A DNA stretch of 64,000 bases from Mycobacterium sp. ELW1 (lineage in GTDB: Bacteria; Actinomycetota; Actinomycetes; Mycobacteriales; Mycobacteriaceae): assembly GCF_008329905.1 (NCBI RefSeq), contig NZ_CP032155.1, forward strand, positions 1,674,001 to 1,738,000. Reading direction: 5' to 3'. The notes under the pieces are model-generated. The model was not told where the DNA came from. It saw only the letters and a program-made list of their open reading frames with translations, and ran no database searches. A program made the translations under genes and the position numbers. This document shows positions 36,508 through 45,644 of this stretch, one piece after another. Position 1 is the first letter of the stretch; the number at the start of each line of letters is the position of its first letter.

Positions 36508-37698
36508 ATGCAAATCTCCATACGCTCACAGCTCATTGCGGGGACCGCTGCCGTTGTCGGCGCCAGCGCGATTGCAATGACGCCAGTAACGCAGGCCAAT
36601 CTCGCTCTGCCCGACCTTCAGATGCCATCGGTTAGCCAGGTGGCCCTGGCCGGGTTCGACAGCCCGCTATCGGAACTCCTCGGCACGTTCAGCTCCCTCA
36701 ATCAGTGGGTGCTGAGCGCCGATAACACGACTGCTGGCTATACCGACCTCGGCGGCTTGGTCACCGCCGGCGGCGTCGCCATCGCGAAGGGCGGCTACCA
36801 GTTCAACGCGGTCGGTCTGCTTCCGCAGATCATCAACGACCACCTGCCGATCATCAGCCAGCTCGGATACAACGGGGCGGCATCCCTCGGGAGCGCCGCC
36901 AACGCCGCGACAACGATCGGGTTGATCGCCAGCGAAGGCCTGTGGAACCTGCCCGGCGCATTCGTGACGGCCACTCAGCAGGCGCTCACAGGTGACATTC
37001 CCGGCGCCATCGCGACGTTGCAGTCCGCGATCGTGGGACCGTTCGTGGCCGCCGGCCAGGTCGCCCTCGCCAGCGCGAACTACATGCTGGACAACGCGGT
37101 CGCGCGGGGTACCGCCCTGCTCGGTGCTGTTCCGGAGCTGGTCAACCTGGTCGTTCAGAGTTCCATCGGGCAAGCTCAGGTGCTTGCCGGCACGTTCAGC
37201 GCCGTCGTGCAGAACGTGATCACCGGCATCACGAACGGCAATGCCGAGGAGGCGTGGAACGCCGCGGTGGACGGCTTCTTCGGACCGCGGGGAATCCCGG
37301 GCGCGATCCTCAACCTGACGGTCGGCGCCGGTGTGCAAACGGATGCGGCCACGGTGGTGCCGAGCGTCCGCGGCGTGATCCAAGCGGCCGTCCACGGTAT
37401 CGCCGACGCGCTGTCGCAGACCGGATCGGCGCCGCCGGTTCCGCCGCCGGCCGCCGCCGCGAAGACCGCATCCCCGTCGGCGTCGGCACTGCGTGTCGCC
37501 GCCGTGGAGGAGTCGTCGCCCGCTGCTGACAGCGGTTCCGGCAACGTCAAGTCGGGTAGCGGCAGCGACGCTTCCGCCTCCGATCACTCCAACAACAGCA
37601 ACGCGAAGAGTTCCAGTGCGGGCAAGTCCGGTGCCAAGAAGGGCGTTGCCGGTTCGAAGCGGCCCGCCAAGGCCTCGGCCAGCAAGTCCGCGGGGTAA
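36508..37698 (+). CDS. Secreted alanine-rich protein with Lys/Ser-rich C-terminal tail
   Basis: 396 residues from ATG 36508 with GGGAGG 8 bp upstream. N-terminal signal sequence (MQISIRSQLIAGTAAVVGAS), then a largely helical Ala/Gly/Leu domain (about 40-310), then a low-complexity tail rich in Ser, Asn, Gly, Lys and Ala ending AKASASKSAG. The tail resembles basic histone-like tails in composition. Function unknown; I recognise it only as a mycobacterial exported type. A strong terminator follows, so the gene is probably monocistronic. Confidence 0.7.
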   Translation: MQISIRSQLIAGTAAVVGASAIAMTPVTQANLALPDLQMPSVSQVALAGFDSPLSELLGTFSSLNQWVLSADNTTAGYTDLGGLVTAGGVAIAKGGYQFNAVGLLPQIINDHLPIISQLGYNGAASLGSAANAATTIGLIASEGLWNLPGAFVTATQQALTGDIPGAIATLQSAIVGPFVAAGQVALASANYMLDNAVARGTALLGAVPELVNLVVQSSIGQAQVLAGTFSAVVQNVITGITNGNAEEAWNAAVDGFFGPRGIPGAILNLTVGAGVQTDAATVVPSVRGVIQAAVHGIADALSQTGSAPPVPPPAAAAKTASPSASALRVAAVEESSPAADSGSGNVKSGSGSDASASDHSNNSNAKSSSAGKSGAKKGVAGSKRPAKASASKSAG

Positions 37699-37713
37699 TC
37701 TGCGGGATCGTCG

Positions 37714-37764
37714 GAGTGCCCCTCCTTTTCAAGATCGTCGAAAAGGAGGGGCACTCTGTTTTCC
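37714..37764 (+). terminator. Rho-independent terminator
   Basis: A perfect 17-bp stem (37714-37730 with 37740-37756; arms begin GAGTGCCCCTCC and end GGAGGGGCACTC) with a 9-base loop, followed by TGTTTTCCCC. Intrinsic terminators this clear are uncommon in mycobacteria. Confidence 0.8.
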
Positions 37765-37812
37765 CCTTCGTCAAATTAAGTGAATTACTCGAATAGCAAT
37801 TGGGTCTTTCTC

Positions 37813-37841
37813 TCTAAGTTTCCTCTCAGGTATTCTTAAGG
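37813..37841 (+). promoter_or_regulatory. CTCAGG-type direct repeats, second copy
   Basis: TCTAAGTT (37813-37820), three bases, TCTCAGGT (37824-37831), then TCTTAAGG (37834-37841). Spacing (11 then 10 bp) equals that at 36444-36472, which suggests that both secreted-protein genes answer to the same regulator. Confidence 0.45.
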
Positions 37842-37877
37842 CCGCAATTGGCCTGAGTGCCGGGAGGTGAGCACGCG

Positions 37878-39035
37878 GTGCGGCGCGGCATTGGTGCGAT
37901 TTTCACGACTGGAGTAGCCCTCGTGGGCGCGACGGTTGTCGTTGCGAACCCGGTGTCGGCACCCCAGTCCGACGTACGGGTTCCCCCGGTGAAGCTGTCG
38001 GCCGACAGCACGGCATCGACCACCGCTCTCGACCGGGCTCTGCTCGAGACCCTGACGCGAGACGCCAGTGGCACGAGCCCGGCGGACCCGCTGAAAAGAG
38101 TTGTCGCCGGCGTCGTCACCAATGTCACGATGCTCAGCGGCCGGGCGGTGGACGAAGCCTTCTGGAGCGACGTGCCCGGGACACCGACCCCGATGCGCGC
38201 CCCGTCCCCGCAGTTGCCGGTGCCGCCCAAAGCGGTCGCCGATCTGCTCAGCGGTAAGCCGGCCACCGTTCCGTCAGCCAGTGCGTCCCCTGCGGTCATC
38301 GAGGATCGCGCCCTGCAGCATGCCGTGACATCGGTCGCCGACTACGTCGGCTATGTCAGCGTTCAGGTCGTCGAGGCCACCGTCGCGGCTGCTCGGATCG
38401 CGGTGGCCAAACCGCGGCTGATCGCGGACACGCTGGCTGCGCTCACCGACGGTGACGTCGACGCCGCCATCACCACCGCCCTTCGGGTCGTCGCGGTGCC
38501 GGTCGGGCCGCCGTCGAAGATCGTGAAGGCGATCCGTACCGAGGTCCGTCAGCGGCTGACCGAACTGACGGACATCTTGCGGCGGCCCGCGCCATCCCGG
38601 CCGAAAGTGACCCCGACGGTGACCCTCTCGGCAGTCGCCGACAGCGTGGCATCGCTGCGCCGCACGCTGGGCCACCGCCGCGGCCTGACCGTCACCGCCA
38701 AACCCGGTGCATCCTCGAAGCCGGGAAGTTCCACCGAGTCGGAGACAGCGACCAAGCCCGAGACATCGGCCGAGGGCACCGACGCCGGCACCGTCACCGG
38801 TCCCGACACCAAGCCGACGGCCTCCAACGGCGCGACGGATTTGAGCGACGGCAACAAGGCGGTACCGCGCACCAAGGCTTCGCAATCCCCGGTCCAGCAG
38901 CGGGTCGACAACTCGGTCACCCAGGTCCGTACCTCGCTGGACCGGTTCGCCGAGACCCTCCGTAAGGCGCTCACGCCCCATCGGGCGCCGCAGCGCACCG
39001 GCGCCACACCCGCACCGGCATCAGACGCCTCGTGA
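37878..39035 (+). CDS. Secreted protein of unknown function with low-complexity C-terminal half
   Basis: 385 residues from GTG 37878, chosen because GGGAGGT lies about 10 bp upstream. Signal sequence GIGAIFTTGVALVGATVVVA near the start; helical middle (DYVGYVSVQVVEATVAAARI); then Thr/Ser/Lys/Pro-rich repeats-like stretch (about 275-345) and a basic end. Same architecture (signal, Ala-rich helices, polar tail) as the preceding gene but no clear sequence identity. Not recognised. Shares the upstream repeat pattern. Confidence 0.65.
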   Translation: MRRGIGAIFTTGVALVGATVVVANPVSAPQSDVRVPPVKLSADSTASTTALDRALLETLTRDASGTSPADPLKRVVAGVVTNVTMLSGRAVDEAFWSDVPGTPTPMRAPSPQLPVPPKAVADLLSGKPATVPSASASPAVIEDRALQHAVTSVADYVGYVSVQVVEATVAAARIAVAKPRLIADTLAALTDGDVDAAITTALRVVAVPVGPPSKIVKAIRTEVRQRLTELTDILRRPAPSRPKVTPTVTLSAVADSVASLRRTLGHRRGLTVTAKPGASSKPGSSTESETATKPETSAEGTDAGTVTGPDTKPTASNGATDLSDGNKAVPRTKASQSPVQQRVDNSVTQVRTSLDRFAETLRKALTPHRAPQRTGATPAPASDAS

Positions 39036-39071
39036 GCCTGCTGCCGACCAGGCAGTGGCACAATTCGCGGA

Positions 39072-39545
39072 ATGCGGATGTCAGCGAAGGCGGAATACGC
39101 CGTCCGCGCCATGATCCAGCTCGCCTCAGTCGACTCGGGTGTGCTGGTCAAGACCGAGGACCTGGCCAAGGCCCAGGGCATCCCCGCGCAATTCCTGGTC
39201 GACATCCTGTCCGGTCTGCGCACCGACCGGCTGGTGCGCAGCCACCGCGGCCGCGACGGTGGTTATGAGCTGGGCCGACCGGCTGCCGACATCAGCATCG
39301 CCGACGTGTTGCGCTGCATCGACGGGCCGTTGGCAAGCGTGCGCGACATCGGCTTGGGCGACCTGCCCTACAGCGGGCCCACCGCTGCGCTGACCGATGT
39401 GTGGCGGGCGCTGCGCGCCAGCATGCGCTCAGTGCTGGAGGAGACCAGCGTGGCCGATGTCGCCAACGGGCAACTGCCCGCCCACGTCGCCGATCTGGCG
39501 CAGGACTACCTGCGGCAGGAGAACCGGCGCGGGCACAACGGTTAG
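39072..39545 (+). CDS. Rrf2-family transcriptional regulator (Rv1287-like)
   Basis: 157 residues. N-terminal winged helix of the Rrf2 type: [20 protein letters not shown], then the wing [14 protein letters not shown] and [13 protein letters not shown]. The three-Cys cluster of IscR/NsrR is absent (only one Cys seen), so it is more like CymR, which senses sulfur status, than an Fe-S sensor. Its place after the sulfate genes and in the Rv1287 position supports a sulfur role, but that is inference. Overlaps the convergent VOC gene by 4 bp. Confidence 0.85.
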   Translation: MRMSAKAEYAVRAMIQLASVDSGVLVKTEDLAKAQGIPAQFLVDILSGLRTDRLVRSHRGRDGGYELGRPAADISIADVLRCIDGPLASVRDIGLGDLPYSGPTAALTDVWRALRASMRSVLEETSVADVANGQLPAHVADLAQDYLRQENRRGHNG

Positions 39546-39934
39546 CCCGTGCCCGAGCCGTACGGCCGGGTGATGATCTCCAGGTAGTGGCCCGCCGGGT
39601 CGCGGAAATAGACGCCGCGGCCGCCGTCGTTGTGGTTGATCTCGCCGGGGCGAGTGGCGCGGGGATCGGCCCAGTGCGGCAGCTTTCGATCGGAGATCTT
39701 GCGGTAGATCGCGTCGAAATCGTCTTCGGACACCAGGAAGGCGTAGTGCTGCGGGTGGATTGGTTCATCGGCAGGCACGTCGGCGAAGTCCAGGCTCAGC
39801 CCATGCTCGAGGGTGACGACGAGGAAATGTCCGAACGGCATCGCATCCGGTAGCCCGAACAGCTCGGTCAGGAAGTGGGCGGACCGCTGCTTGTCATGCG
39901 CGGCGACGATGGTGTGGTTCAGTTCGATTGCCAT
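39542..39934 (-). CDS. VOC-superfamily (glyoxalase/bleomycin resistance) protein
   Basis: 130 residues, single VOC module pair. Seen: [20 protein letters not shown] at the start, [18 protein letters not shown] and [20 protein letters not shown] with the usual C-terminal metal Glu (HYLEI). Could bind a small ligand or metal-dependent substrate; reaction unknown. Confidence 0.82.
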   Translation of the reverse strand: MAIELNHTIVAAHDKQRSAHFLTELFGLPDAMPFGHFLVVTLEHGLSLDFADVPADEPIHPQHYAFLVSEDDFDAIYRKISDRKLPHWADPRATRPGEINHNDGGRGVYFRDPAGHYLEIITRPYGSGTG

Positions 39935-40026
39935 TACCCTTGCCAGTCAAGCACTTTGGGCCATCCCGTGCAATGATCGGCGACTTACCTGGTGGCGGCC
40001 TTCGGATGCCGTACCGTCTGTTGCTT

Positions 40027-41151
40027 ATGGCAACACCGCAGACCCGGGTCGAAGTCCTGGGCAACATCGGACCCAACTGGTTCGCATCGGTGATGGGTAC
40101 CGGAATCGTTGCGACCGCGGGTGCGACGCTGCCGATACAGCTCCCCGGACTGCGCGGGTTCGCCGAGGTGGTCTGGGTGATCGCCGCGGCGCTGCTCGTC
40201 GTGCTGATCGCGATCGTCGGCCTGCATTGGCTGCGCCATCCCACAGTCGCGCGCACCCATGCCCGCAATCCGCAGATGGCGCACTTCTACGGTGCGGCAC
40301 CGATGGCGCTACTGACCGTCGGCAGCGGTGCGGTGCTGATCGGCCGAGATCTGATCGGCGAGCGGCTCGCCGTCGACCTGGACTGGGTGCTGTGGACAGC
40401 CGGCACGGTGGGCGGGCTGTTCACCGCGGTGAGCATCCCGTTCCTGATGTTCACCCAGCACAACGTCGAACCCGACGCCGCGTTCGGCGGCTGGCTGATG
40501 CCGATTGTGCCGCCGATGGTCTCGGCGGCCGCCGGTGCGTTGCTCATTCCCCACATGGCGCCGGGCACCGGTCGCACCACCATGCTGTACGGCTGCTACG
40601 CGATGTTCGGACTGTCCCTGGTCGCCGCGTTCATCATCATCACGCTGATCTGGAGCCGCCTGGCTCTCTACGGAACGTCGGGAACCGCGCGGGTTCCGAC
40701 GCTGTGGATCGTGCTCGGTCCACTCGGTCAATCCATCACCGCCGCAGGGCTTCTCGGCCACGTCGCGGCAACGGCCGTCGAGCCCGAGCTGGCTGAGGAC
40801 CTGAATGCGTTCGCCGTGATCTTCGGAGTTCCGGTGTGGGGCTTCGCGATGCTCTGGATCGCGCTCGCGGCCTCACTGACGATCCGCACCCTGCGCCGCG
40901 GCATGCCGTTCGCCCTGACCTGGTGGAGCCTCACCTTCCCGGTGGGCACCTTCGTCACCGGCACCGCCCAGCTGGCGGTGCACACCAACCTGCCCGCGTT
41001 CAAGGTTGCGGCGGTGATCGCCTACGCCGGGTTGCTGAGCACCTGGCTGCTGGTTGCGGTGCGTACCGCGCGGGGCAGCCTGCGCGGCAATCTGCTCAAC
41101 CCGCCGCCGAGCGCGGGGCCGATCCGCGCCCAGAAGGACCCCGCGCGCTAA
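40027..41151 (+). CDS. TDT-family (tellurite-resistance/dicarboxylate/SLAC1-like) transporter
   Basis: 374 residues from ATG 40027, about ten hydrophobic segments. The opening NIGPNWFASVMGTGIVATAG is the family signature (F-x-x-V-M-G-T-G-I). Members move malate, sulfite or anions. A sulfite role would suit the nearby sulfur genes but is not shown. Upstream in-frame ATGs (39973, 40006) are possible; 40027 matches the family start best. Confidence 0.85.
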   Translation: MATPQTRVEVLGNIGPNWFASVMGTGIVATAGATLPIQLPGLRGFAEVVWVIAAALLVVLIAIVGLHWLRHPTVARTHARNPQMAHFYGAAPMALLTVGSGAVLIGRDLIGERLAVDLDWVLWTAGTVGGLFTAVSIPFLMFTQHNVEPDAAFGGWLMPIVPPMVSAAAGALLIPHMAPGTGRTTMLYGCYAMFGLSLVAAFIIITLIWSRLALYGTSGTARVPTLWIVLGPLGQSITAAGLLGHVAATAVEPELAEDLNAFAVIFGVPVWGFAMLWIALAASLTIRTLRRGMPFALTWWSLTFPVGTFVTGTAQLAVHTNLPAFKVAAVIAYAGLLSTWLLVAVRTARGSLRGNLLNPPPSAGPIRAQKDPAR

Positions 41152-41162
41152 TCACCTTGCGC

Positions 41163-41219
41163 CCAAACCGACGTTTCGCCGCGAAAGTTCGAGTAACACG
41201 CGGCAAAACGTCGATCTCG
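41163..41219. repeat. 57-bp dispersed palindromic element, copy C (reversed)
   Basis: On the minus strand it begins CGAGATCGACG, has TACTCG at offset 24 and ends CGTCGGTTTGG; length exactly 57 bp. An inner imperfect stem (GACGTTTTGCCGCG with CGCGGCGAAACGTC, 13 of 14) is strongest in this copy. Lies between two convergent genes. Confidence 0.75.
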
Positions 41220-41235
41220 GCGGTGCTTCAGCCGC

Positions 41236-42297
41236 CTAGTCGCGCGGGTCGAGCGGGTTGACCCGGTTGACGATCAGCGGATCGGCCTTGGTGAACGGGA
41301 AATTGGGCAGGTCGTCGATGTGGACGTTGAACGTCGCAGCGAGTACTTCACGCGAGTACGCGCTCGCCGACGCCCGATATCCGATATCGCCGGGGGTGGG
41401 CTGGTCGAAGAAGATCGCGAAATGCAGATCGGGAGCATCGACCACCTCGATGTGGTGGGGGTATGCGCGAGGGATGAAATACATGTCACCCTGCTCCAGA
41501 TACCAGGTGTCCAACGTTCCGTCGGGGTCCATGACGGTCATCCGCGAACTTCCCGACGCGACGTAGCCCATCTCCGCGGTGATCGGATGCCAATGCGGTT
41601 CGCGCATGCCGTCCTCACGGATCCGAAGTGAGTACATCGACATGTCCTTGAGGGCGGGCCAGAACTGGACCCGGGCCAGGCGTGCCGATCCGACTGCACT
41701 GCCGACTGGCGGGCTCTGCGCTTCGACCCCGAATTTGTGCGGATCGTTGAAGTGGGCGGTGCTCGGAACCGACGGATCCCCAACGCGTGCAGCGAGCTTC
41801 CGGTCGGTGGTGTCGCGGCGGATCTTCGCGAAGTCGGAGGCCGGCAGGTCGTAGGTGTTACCCAACACCGCGTCGGTCATTGCGCCGAACGCGGCTCCGA
41901 GGCCGAAGTCCTCGGGCCGCTCGTGCCGGAACGCAAGGATGAACTCGGCAGGTTCCTCGCCGATGTTCTCGATGTGATGCAACGAACCTGAATCGACATG
42001 GAACATCTCGCCAGGACCGATCGTGAACGACGAGAACTGGCTGCCGCTGTCGAGGATCGAGACCAGACAGTTTCCGGTGACGCAGTAGGCCAATTCGTTG
42101 GCGTTCGCGTGCCAGTGCGGCGTACGCATCGCACCCGGATTGATCACCAGGCGCTTGATCGAGAGGCCGGACAGGATGGGCAGGTTGTCGGCGGTGACGC
42201 GTCGGATCGAACCGAGATCCGATTCTTCGACGATCTCACCGTCGAGCAACGACACCGAATGTTCGCTGCGCTCAAGTCTTGACATCTCTGACTGCAC
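41236..42297 (-). CDS. Bicupin protein, oxalate decarboxylase-like
   Basis: 353 residues with two cupin domains. Metal motifs: PHWHANANELAY plus LHHIEN (first, about 60-112) and PHWHPITAEMGY plus PHHIEV (second, about 235-285), both with the full His/His/Glu/His set, so two Mn or Fe sites are expected. Oxalate decarboxylases have this layout, but the catalytic lid loop was not identified, so the reaction is open. No signal sequence. Confidence 0.82.
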   Translation of the reverse strand: MQSEMSRLERSEHSVSLLDGEIVEESDLGSIRRVTADNLPILSGLSIKRLVINPGAMRTPHWHANANELAYCVTGNCLVSILDSGSQFSSFTIGPGEMFHVDSGSLHHIENIGEEPAEFILAFRHERPEDFGLGAAFGAMTDAVLGNTYDLPASDFAKIRRDTTDRKLAARVGDPSVPSTAHFNDPHKFGVEAQSPPVGSAVGSARLARVQFWPALKDMSMYSLRIREDGMREPHWHPITAEMGYVASGSSRMTVMDPDGTLDTWYLEQGDMYFIPRAYPHHIEVVDAPDLHFAIFFDQPTPGDIGYRASASAYSREVLAATFNVHIDDLPNFPFTKADPLIVNRVNPLDPRD

Positions 42298-42358
42298 CTC
42301 TCATTGGACAAACGTGACGACGTGGCAAGCTCACTGTTCAAGGGCGTTCGGCGGGGCG

Positions 42359-42781
42359 CTACTTGCGGGCGGTCAGCTCCAGGGCGATGTTGTCGGGGTC
42401 GCGGAACTCGAGGATGTAGGCAATGCCGATGTCCTTGATCGGCTCGTGCCCGATGCCGAGGGAATCAAGGTGGGCGGCGGCCTGCTCGAGGGCGTCCAGG
42501 CTGGGCAGGGCGAATGCCAGGTGGTCGAGGCCGACCCGGTCCTCGTCGAAGGCGCCGGTGCCGGTGGGCCGCAACCCGATCAGGTTGTCGCCGATGTTGT
42601 AGATGACGCCGCCGAACAGGAATGAAAGCTGCTCGCGGGTCGCGGCATCGGCGTTCGCCGGCAATTCGGCGTAGACCGGCCAGCCGAACACGCTGTCGTA
42701 GAACCGGCGCGAGGCGTCGATGTCGGTGACGGTCAGCCGCACGTGGGCGACGGCGGAAGTGGGGATCGGCATGTGCTCCAT
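42359..42781 (-). CDS. VOC-superfamily (glyoxalase) protein
   Basis: About 140 residues from ATG 42781 (or 42772). VAHVRLTVTDIDASRRFYDS, GLDHLAFALPSLDALEQAA and the C-terminal EFRDPDNIALEL fit the family, with His and Glu in metal positions. Substrate unknown. Divergent from a luciferase-like gene, with 77 bp between starts. Confidence 0.82.
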   Translation of the reverse strand: MEHMPIPTSAVAHVRLTVTDIDASRRFYDSVFGWPVYAELPANADAATREQLSFLFGGVIYNIGDNLIGLRPTGTGAFDEDRVGLDHLAFALPSLDALEQAAAHLDSLGIGHEPIKDIGIAYILEFRDPDNIALELTARK

Positions 42782-42858
42782 CCTGTCAGTAGGCCGGATG
42801 TATGTCAGTAGCTCGGATCGGCGCGGGCGGCCGCCCGCGCCGTGCCAGAATCGCGAGC

Positions 42859-43773
42859 GTGCAGATTGGCATGACATTGCCGGTGATGGAACCGGACGTT
42901 GACGCAGACATCCTCAAGCGCTGGGCGCAAACGATCGACGAGGGGCCGTTCTCCTCGCTGTGTTGGGGGGAGCGGATCGCGTTCGGCAACCCCGATTCCC
43001 TGACGCTGTTGGGGGCCCTGGCCGGGTGGACCGAGCGGGTGCCGCTGGTGGCGACTGTCGTCGTACCCCAGCTGCATGATCCGGTGATGCTGGCCAAGGG
43101 CCTCGCGACCGGGGACCTGCTGTGCGGCGGGCGTTTGACCGTCGGTCTGGGCGTCGGGGGCCGGCACGAGGACTATCGCGCCGTCGGCGCCGATCCGAAG
43201 ACCCAGACCATGCGGGACATGGCCGAGCGGGTGGCGATCATGCAGCGGGTGTGGGCGGGGGAGAAGATCACGGAGTCGGTGCTGCCCGTCGGGCCCCGGC
43301 CCGCCCGCGAGGGCGGCCCACGGCTGCTGGTCGGCACCACGGGGCCCAAGACTGTGCGTAGTGCCGCGCCGTGGGCGGAGGGCCTGGCCGGCATCTCGAT
43401 GGACCTCGACCTCGACAAGGAGAACGCGCTGTTCGACGTCGCCCGCGACGCATGGGCCGCCGCGGCCAAGCCCAAACCCCATCTGGCGACGTCGTTTTGG
43501 TTCGCGCTCGGCGAGGGCGACGCGCCCCGCCAGCAGGTCATCGATCATCTGCGTCACTACATGAACTGGATCCCGCGAGAGATCGTCGACGTGATCGCGC
43601 CGACCTCCGGCTGGGCCGGTACCGAGGAGGAGCTCGTCGCGGTGCTGCGCGGGTTCGCCGAGATCGGGACCGACGAGGTGCACCTCATCCCGACCAGCAG
43701 CGACATCGACCAGGTGCGCCGGGTCGCCGAACTTGTCGATGAGGTTTCCGCCCACACGGGAGTGTCGGCGTAG
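42859..43773 (+). CDS. Luciferase-like F420/FMN-dependent oxidoreductase
   Basis: About 304 residues from GTG 42859 ([13 protein letters not shown]). TIM-barrel LLM family: [53 protein letters not shown]. The [11 protein letters not shown] block is usual in F420-dependent mycobacterial members. Followed by an alpha-hydroxy acid oxidase gene 19 bp later; likely one operon of three genes with the FMN-binding protein. Confidence 0.82.
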   Translation: MQIGMTLPVMEPDVDADILKRWAQTIDEGPFSSLCWGERIAFGNPDSLTLLGALAGWTERVPLVATVVVPQLHDPVMLAKGLATGDLLCGGRLTVGLGVGGRHEDYRAVGADPKTQTMRDMAERVAIMQRVWAGEKITESVLPVGPRPAREGGPRLLVGTTGPKTVRSAAPWAEGLAGISMDLDLDKENALFDVARDAWAAAAKPKPHLATSFWFALGEGDAPRQQVIDHLRHYMNWIPREIVDVIAPTSGWAGTEEELVAVLRGFAEIGTDEVHLIPTSSDIDQVRRVAELVDEVSAHTGVSA

Positions 43774-43792
43774 AACTGCGAGAGGATCACCG

Positions 43793-44962
43793 ATGACCCA
43801 GCCGTACGGCAACTACCAGATCGAGATCTACTTCCAGGGCCTGACCGGTACGGTGCCCAGCCTGCCCATGTCATTCGACGAGTTGGAAGCCCGTGCCGCC
43901 CAAGCTCTTCCGCCGTCGATATGGTCCTACGTCGCCGGTGGCGCCGGTGACGAGCGCACCCAACGGGTCAATGTCAGCGCCTTCGAACAGTGGGGCCTGA
44001 TACCGCGCATGCTGGTCGGCGCCACCGAGCGCGATCTGTCGGTCGAGCTGTGGGGACGGCGCTGGCCCGCCCCGGTGTTCATGGCGCCGATCGGGGTGAT
44101 CGGGCTGTGCACCCAAGACCACCACGGCGACCTCGCTGCCGCGCGGGCTGCCGCCCGCACCGGGGTTCCGATGTGCGTGTCCACGCTGACGATGGATCCG
44201 CTGGAGGACGTCGCCGCCGAATTCGGCGACACGCCAGGGCTTTTCCAGCTGTATACCCCGACCGATCGCGAGATGGCGGAGAGCTTCGTGCGCCGCGCCG
44301 AAACTGCCGGCTACACCGGAATCGTGGTCACGCTGGACACCTGGGTGCCCGGCTGGCGGCCGCGCGACCTTTCCACCGCCAACTTCCCACAGCTGCGTGG
44401 CATGTGCCTGTCCAACTACATCACCGATCCGGTGTTCCGCGCCAAGGTCGACGCCGACATCGACGCCGACCCGCGCAACGCCGTGCTGTCCTGGGTCAGC
44501 AACTTCGGAAACTCGCTGACATGGGACGACTTGACCTGGCTGCGATCGTTGACGTCACTGCCGCTGATCCTCAAGGGCATCTGCCATCCCGACGACGCCC
44601 GGCGCGCGATAGATGCCGGTGTCGACGGCATCTACTGTTCCAATCACGGCGGCCGGCAAGCCAACGGCGGTGTGCCGGCCATCGACTGCCTTCCCGACGT
44701 CGTGGCGGCGGCCGGTGACGTGCCGGTGCTTTTCGACTCCGGGATCCGTTCGGGCGCCGACATCGTCAAGGCCCTGGCGTTGGGCGCCAAGGCTGTTGGC
44801 ATCGGTCGTCCCTACGCCTACGGTGCGGCGCTGGCCGGCACCGACGGGATCGTGCACGTGCTGCGCTCACTGCTGGCCGAGACCGATCTGATCATGGCCA
44901 TCGACGGCTACCCGACGCTGGGGGACCTGACCCCCGACGCGCTGCGGGCCGTGCGACAGTAA
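43793..44962 (+). CDS. FMN-dependent alpha-hydroxy acid oxidase (lactate 2-monooxygenase/LldD-like)
   Basis: 389 residues from ATG 43793. FMN-binding barrel with [19 protein letters not shown] (catalytic Lys), [13 protein letters not shown] (catalytic His and Arg) and [20 protein letters not shown]. The [19 protein letters not shown] stretch is the usual middle block. Oxidises an L-2-hydroxy acid; whether oxidase, dehydrogenase or monooxygenase cannot be settled here. 4 bp before the next gene. Confidence 0.86.
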   Translation: MTQPYGNYQIEIYFQGLTGTVPSLPMSFDELEARAAQALPPSIWSYVAGGAGDERTQRVNVSAFEQWGLIPRMLVGATERDLSVELWGRRWPAPVFMAPIGVIGLCTQDHHGDLAAARAAARTGVPMCVSTLTMDPLEDVAAEFGDTPGLFQLYTPTDREMAESFVRRAETAGYTGIVVTLDTWVPGWRPRDLSTANFPQLRGMCLSNYITDPVFRAKVDADIDADPRNAVLSWVSNFGNSLTWDDLTWLRSLTSLPLILKGICHPDDARRAIDAGVDGIYCSNHGGRQANGGVPAIDCLPDVVAAAGDVPVLFDSGIRSGADIVKALALGAKAVGIGRPYAYGAALAGTDGIVHVLRSLLAETDLIMAIDGYPTLGDLTPDALRAVRQ

Positions 44963-44966
44963 TCCC

Positions 44967-45644
44967 ATGCCGCAACCGTCGACCAGGGTTAGCCGCCTAC
45001 CGGAGAAGCAGAACATCGAACGTTCGCGACTCGACGAGCTTCTCGATGCCACTCCGCTGGCGACCGTCGCGTTGATCCGCGACGGACACCCGACGATATT
45101 CCCGATAGGCTTTGCCCGGATCGGCGATGAACTGGTGATCCACGGATCGACGGGCTCACCCTGGCTGCGTCAGCTCGCCGACGGCGCGACCGCCGCAGTC
45201 TCGATCACCGCCCTCGATGGAGTCCTGGTGGCGCGCAGTGGCTTTGAATCGTCCTTCCAATTCCGCAGCGCCACGCTGTTCGGAACATTCGACACGATCG
45301 AGGAATCCGACAAGGTCCGCTACCTCGAGACGCTGACCGACACCTTTATCCCGGGCCGGGTGGCGGAGCTTCGCGCGAGTTCACGCAAGGAGCTGGCCGC
45401 GACCATGGTGCTGCGAATGGAGATCAGCGGTGACAACTGGTCACTGAAGATCGGCGATGGCTGGCCCGAGGACGGCGAGGACGACGTGGCCGCCGGAGCA
45501 TGGGCGGGCGTGGTCCCGCTGACATGCGTCTACGGCGAGCCGCGCCGTGCGCCGGACTGCGACAGCGCAACGCCGGTGCCGCCGTCGGTCAGGGCGATGT
45601 CTGGTGAGCTGTCGAATCGGCGGGGGCGGCAGTTTCGTCAGTAA
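44967..45644 (+). CDS. Pyridoxamine 5'-phosphate oxidase-like FMN-binding protein
   Basis: 225 residues, split-barrel flavin family: RLDELLDATPLATVALIRDG, PTIFPIGFARIGDELVIHGS, FESSFQFRSATLFGTFDTIE. The C-terminal block VVPLTCVYGEPRRAPDC belongs to a PNPOx-like subgroup of unknown reaction. Starts 4 bp after the hydroxy acid oxidase; 3' end overlaps the convergent MFS gene by 56 bp. Confidence 0.8.
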   Translation: MPQPSTRVSRLPEKQNIERSRLDELLDATPLATVALIRDGHPTIFPIGFARIGDELVIHGSTGSPWLRQLADGATAAVSITALDGVLVARSGFESSFQFRSATLFGTFDTIEESDKVRYLETLTDTFIPGRVAELRASSRKELAATMVLRMEISGDNWSLKIGDGWPEDGEDDVAAGAWAGVVPLTCVYGEPRRAPDCDSATPVPPSVRAMSGELSNRRGRQFRQ

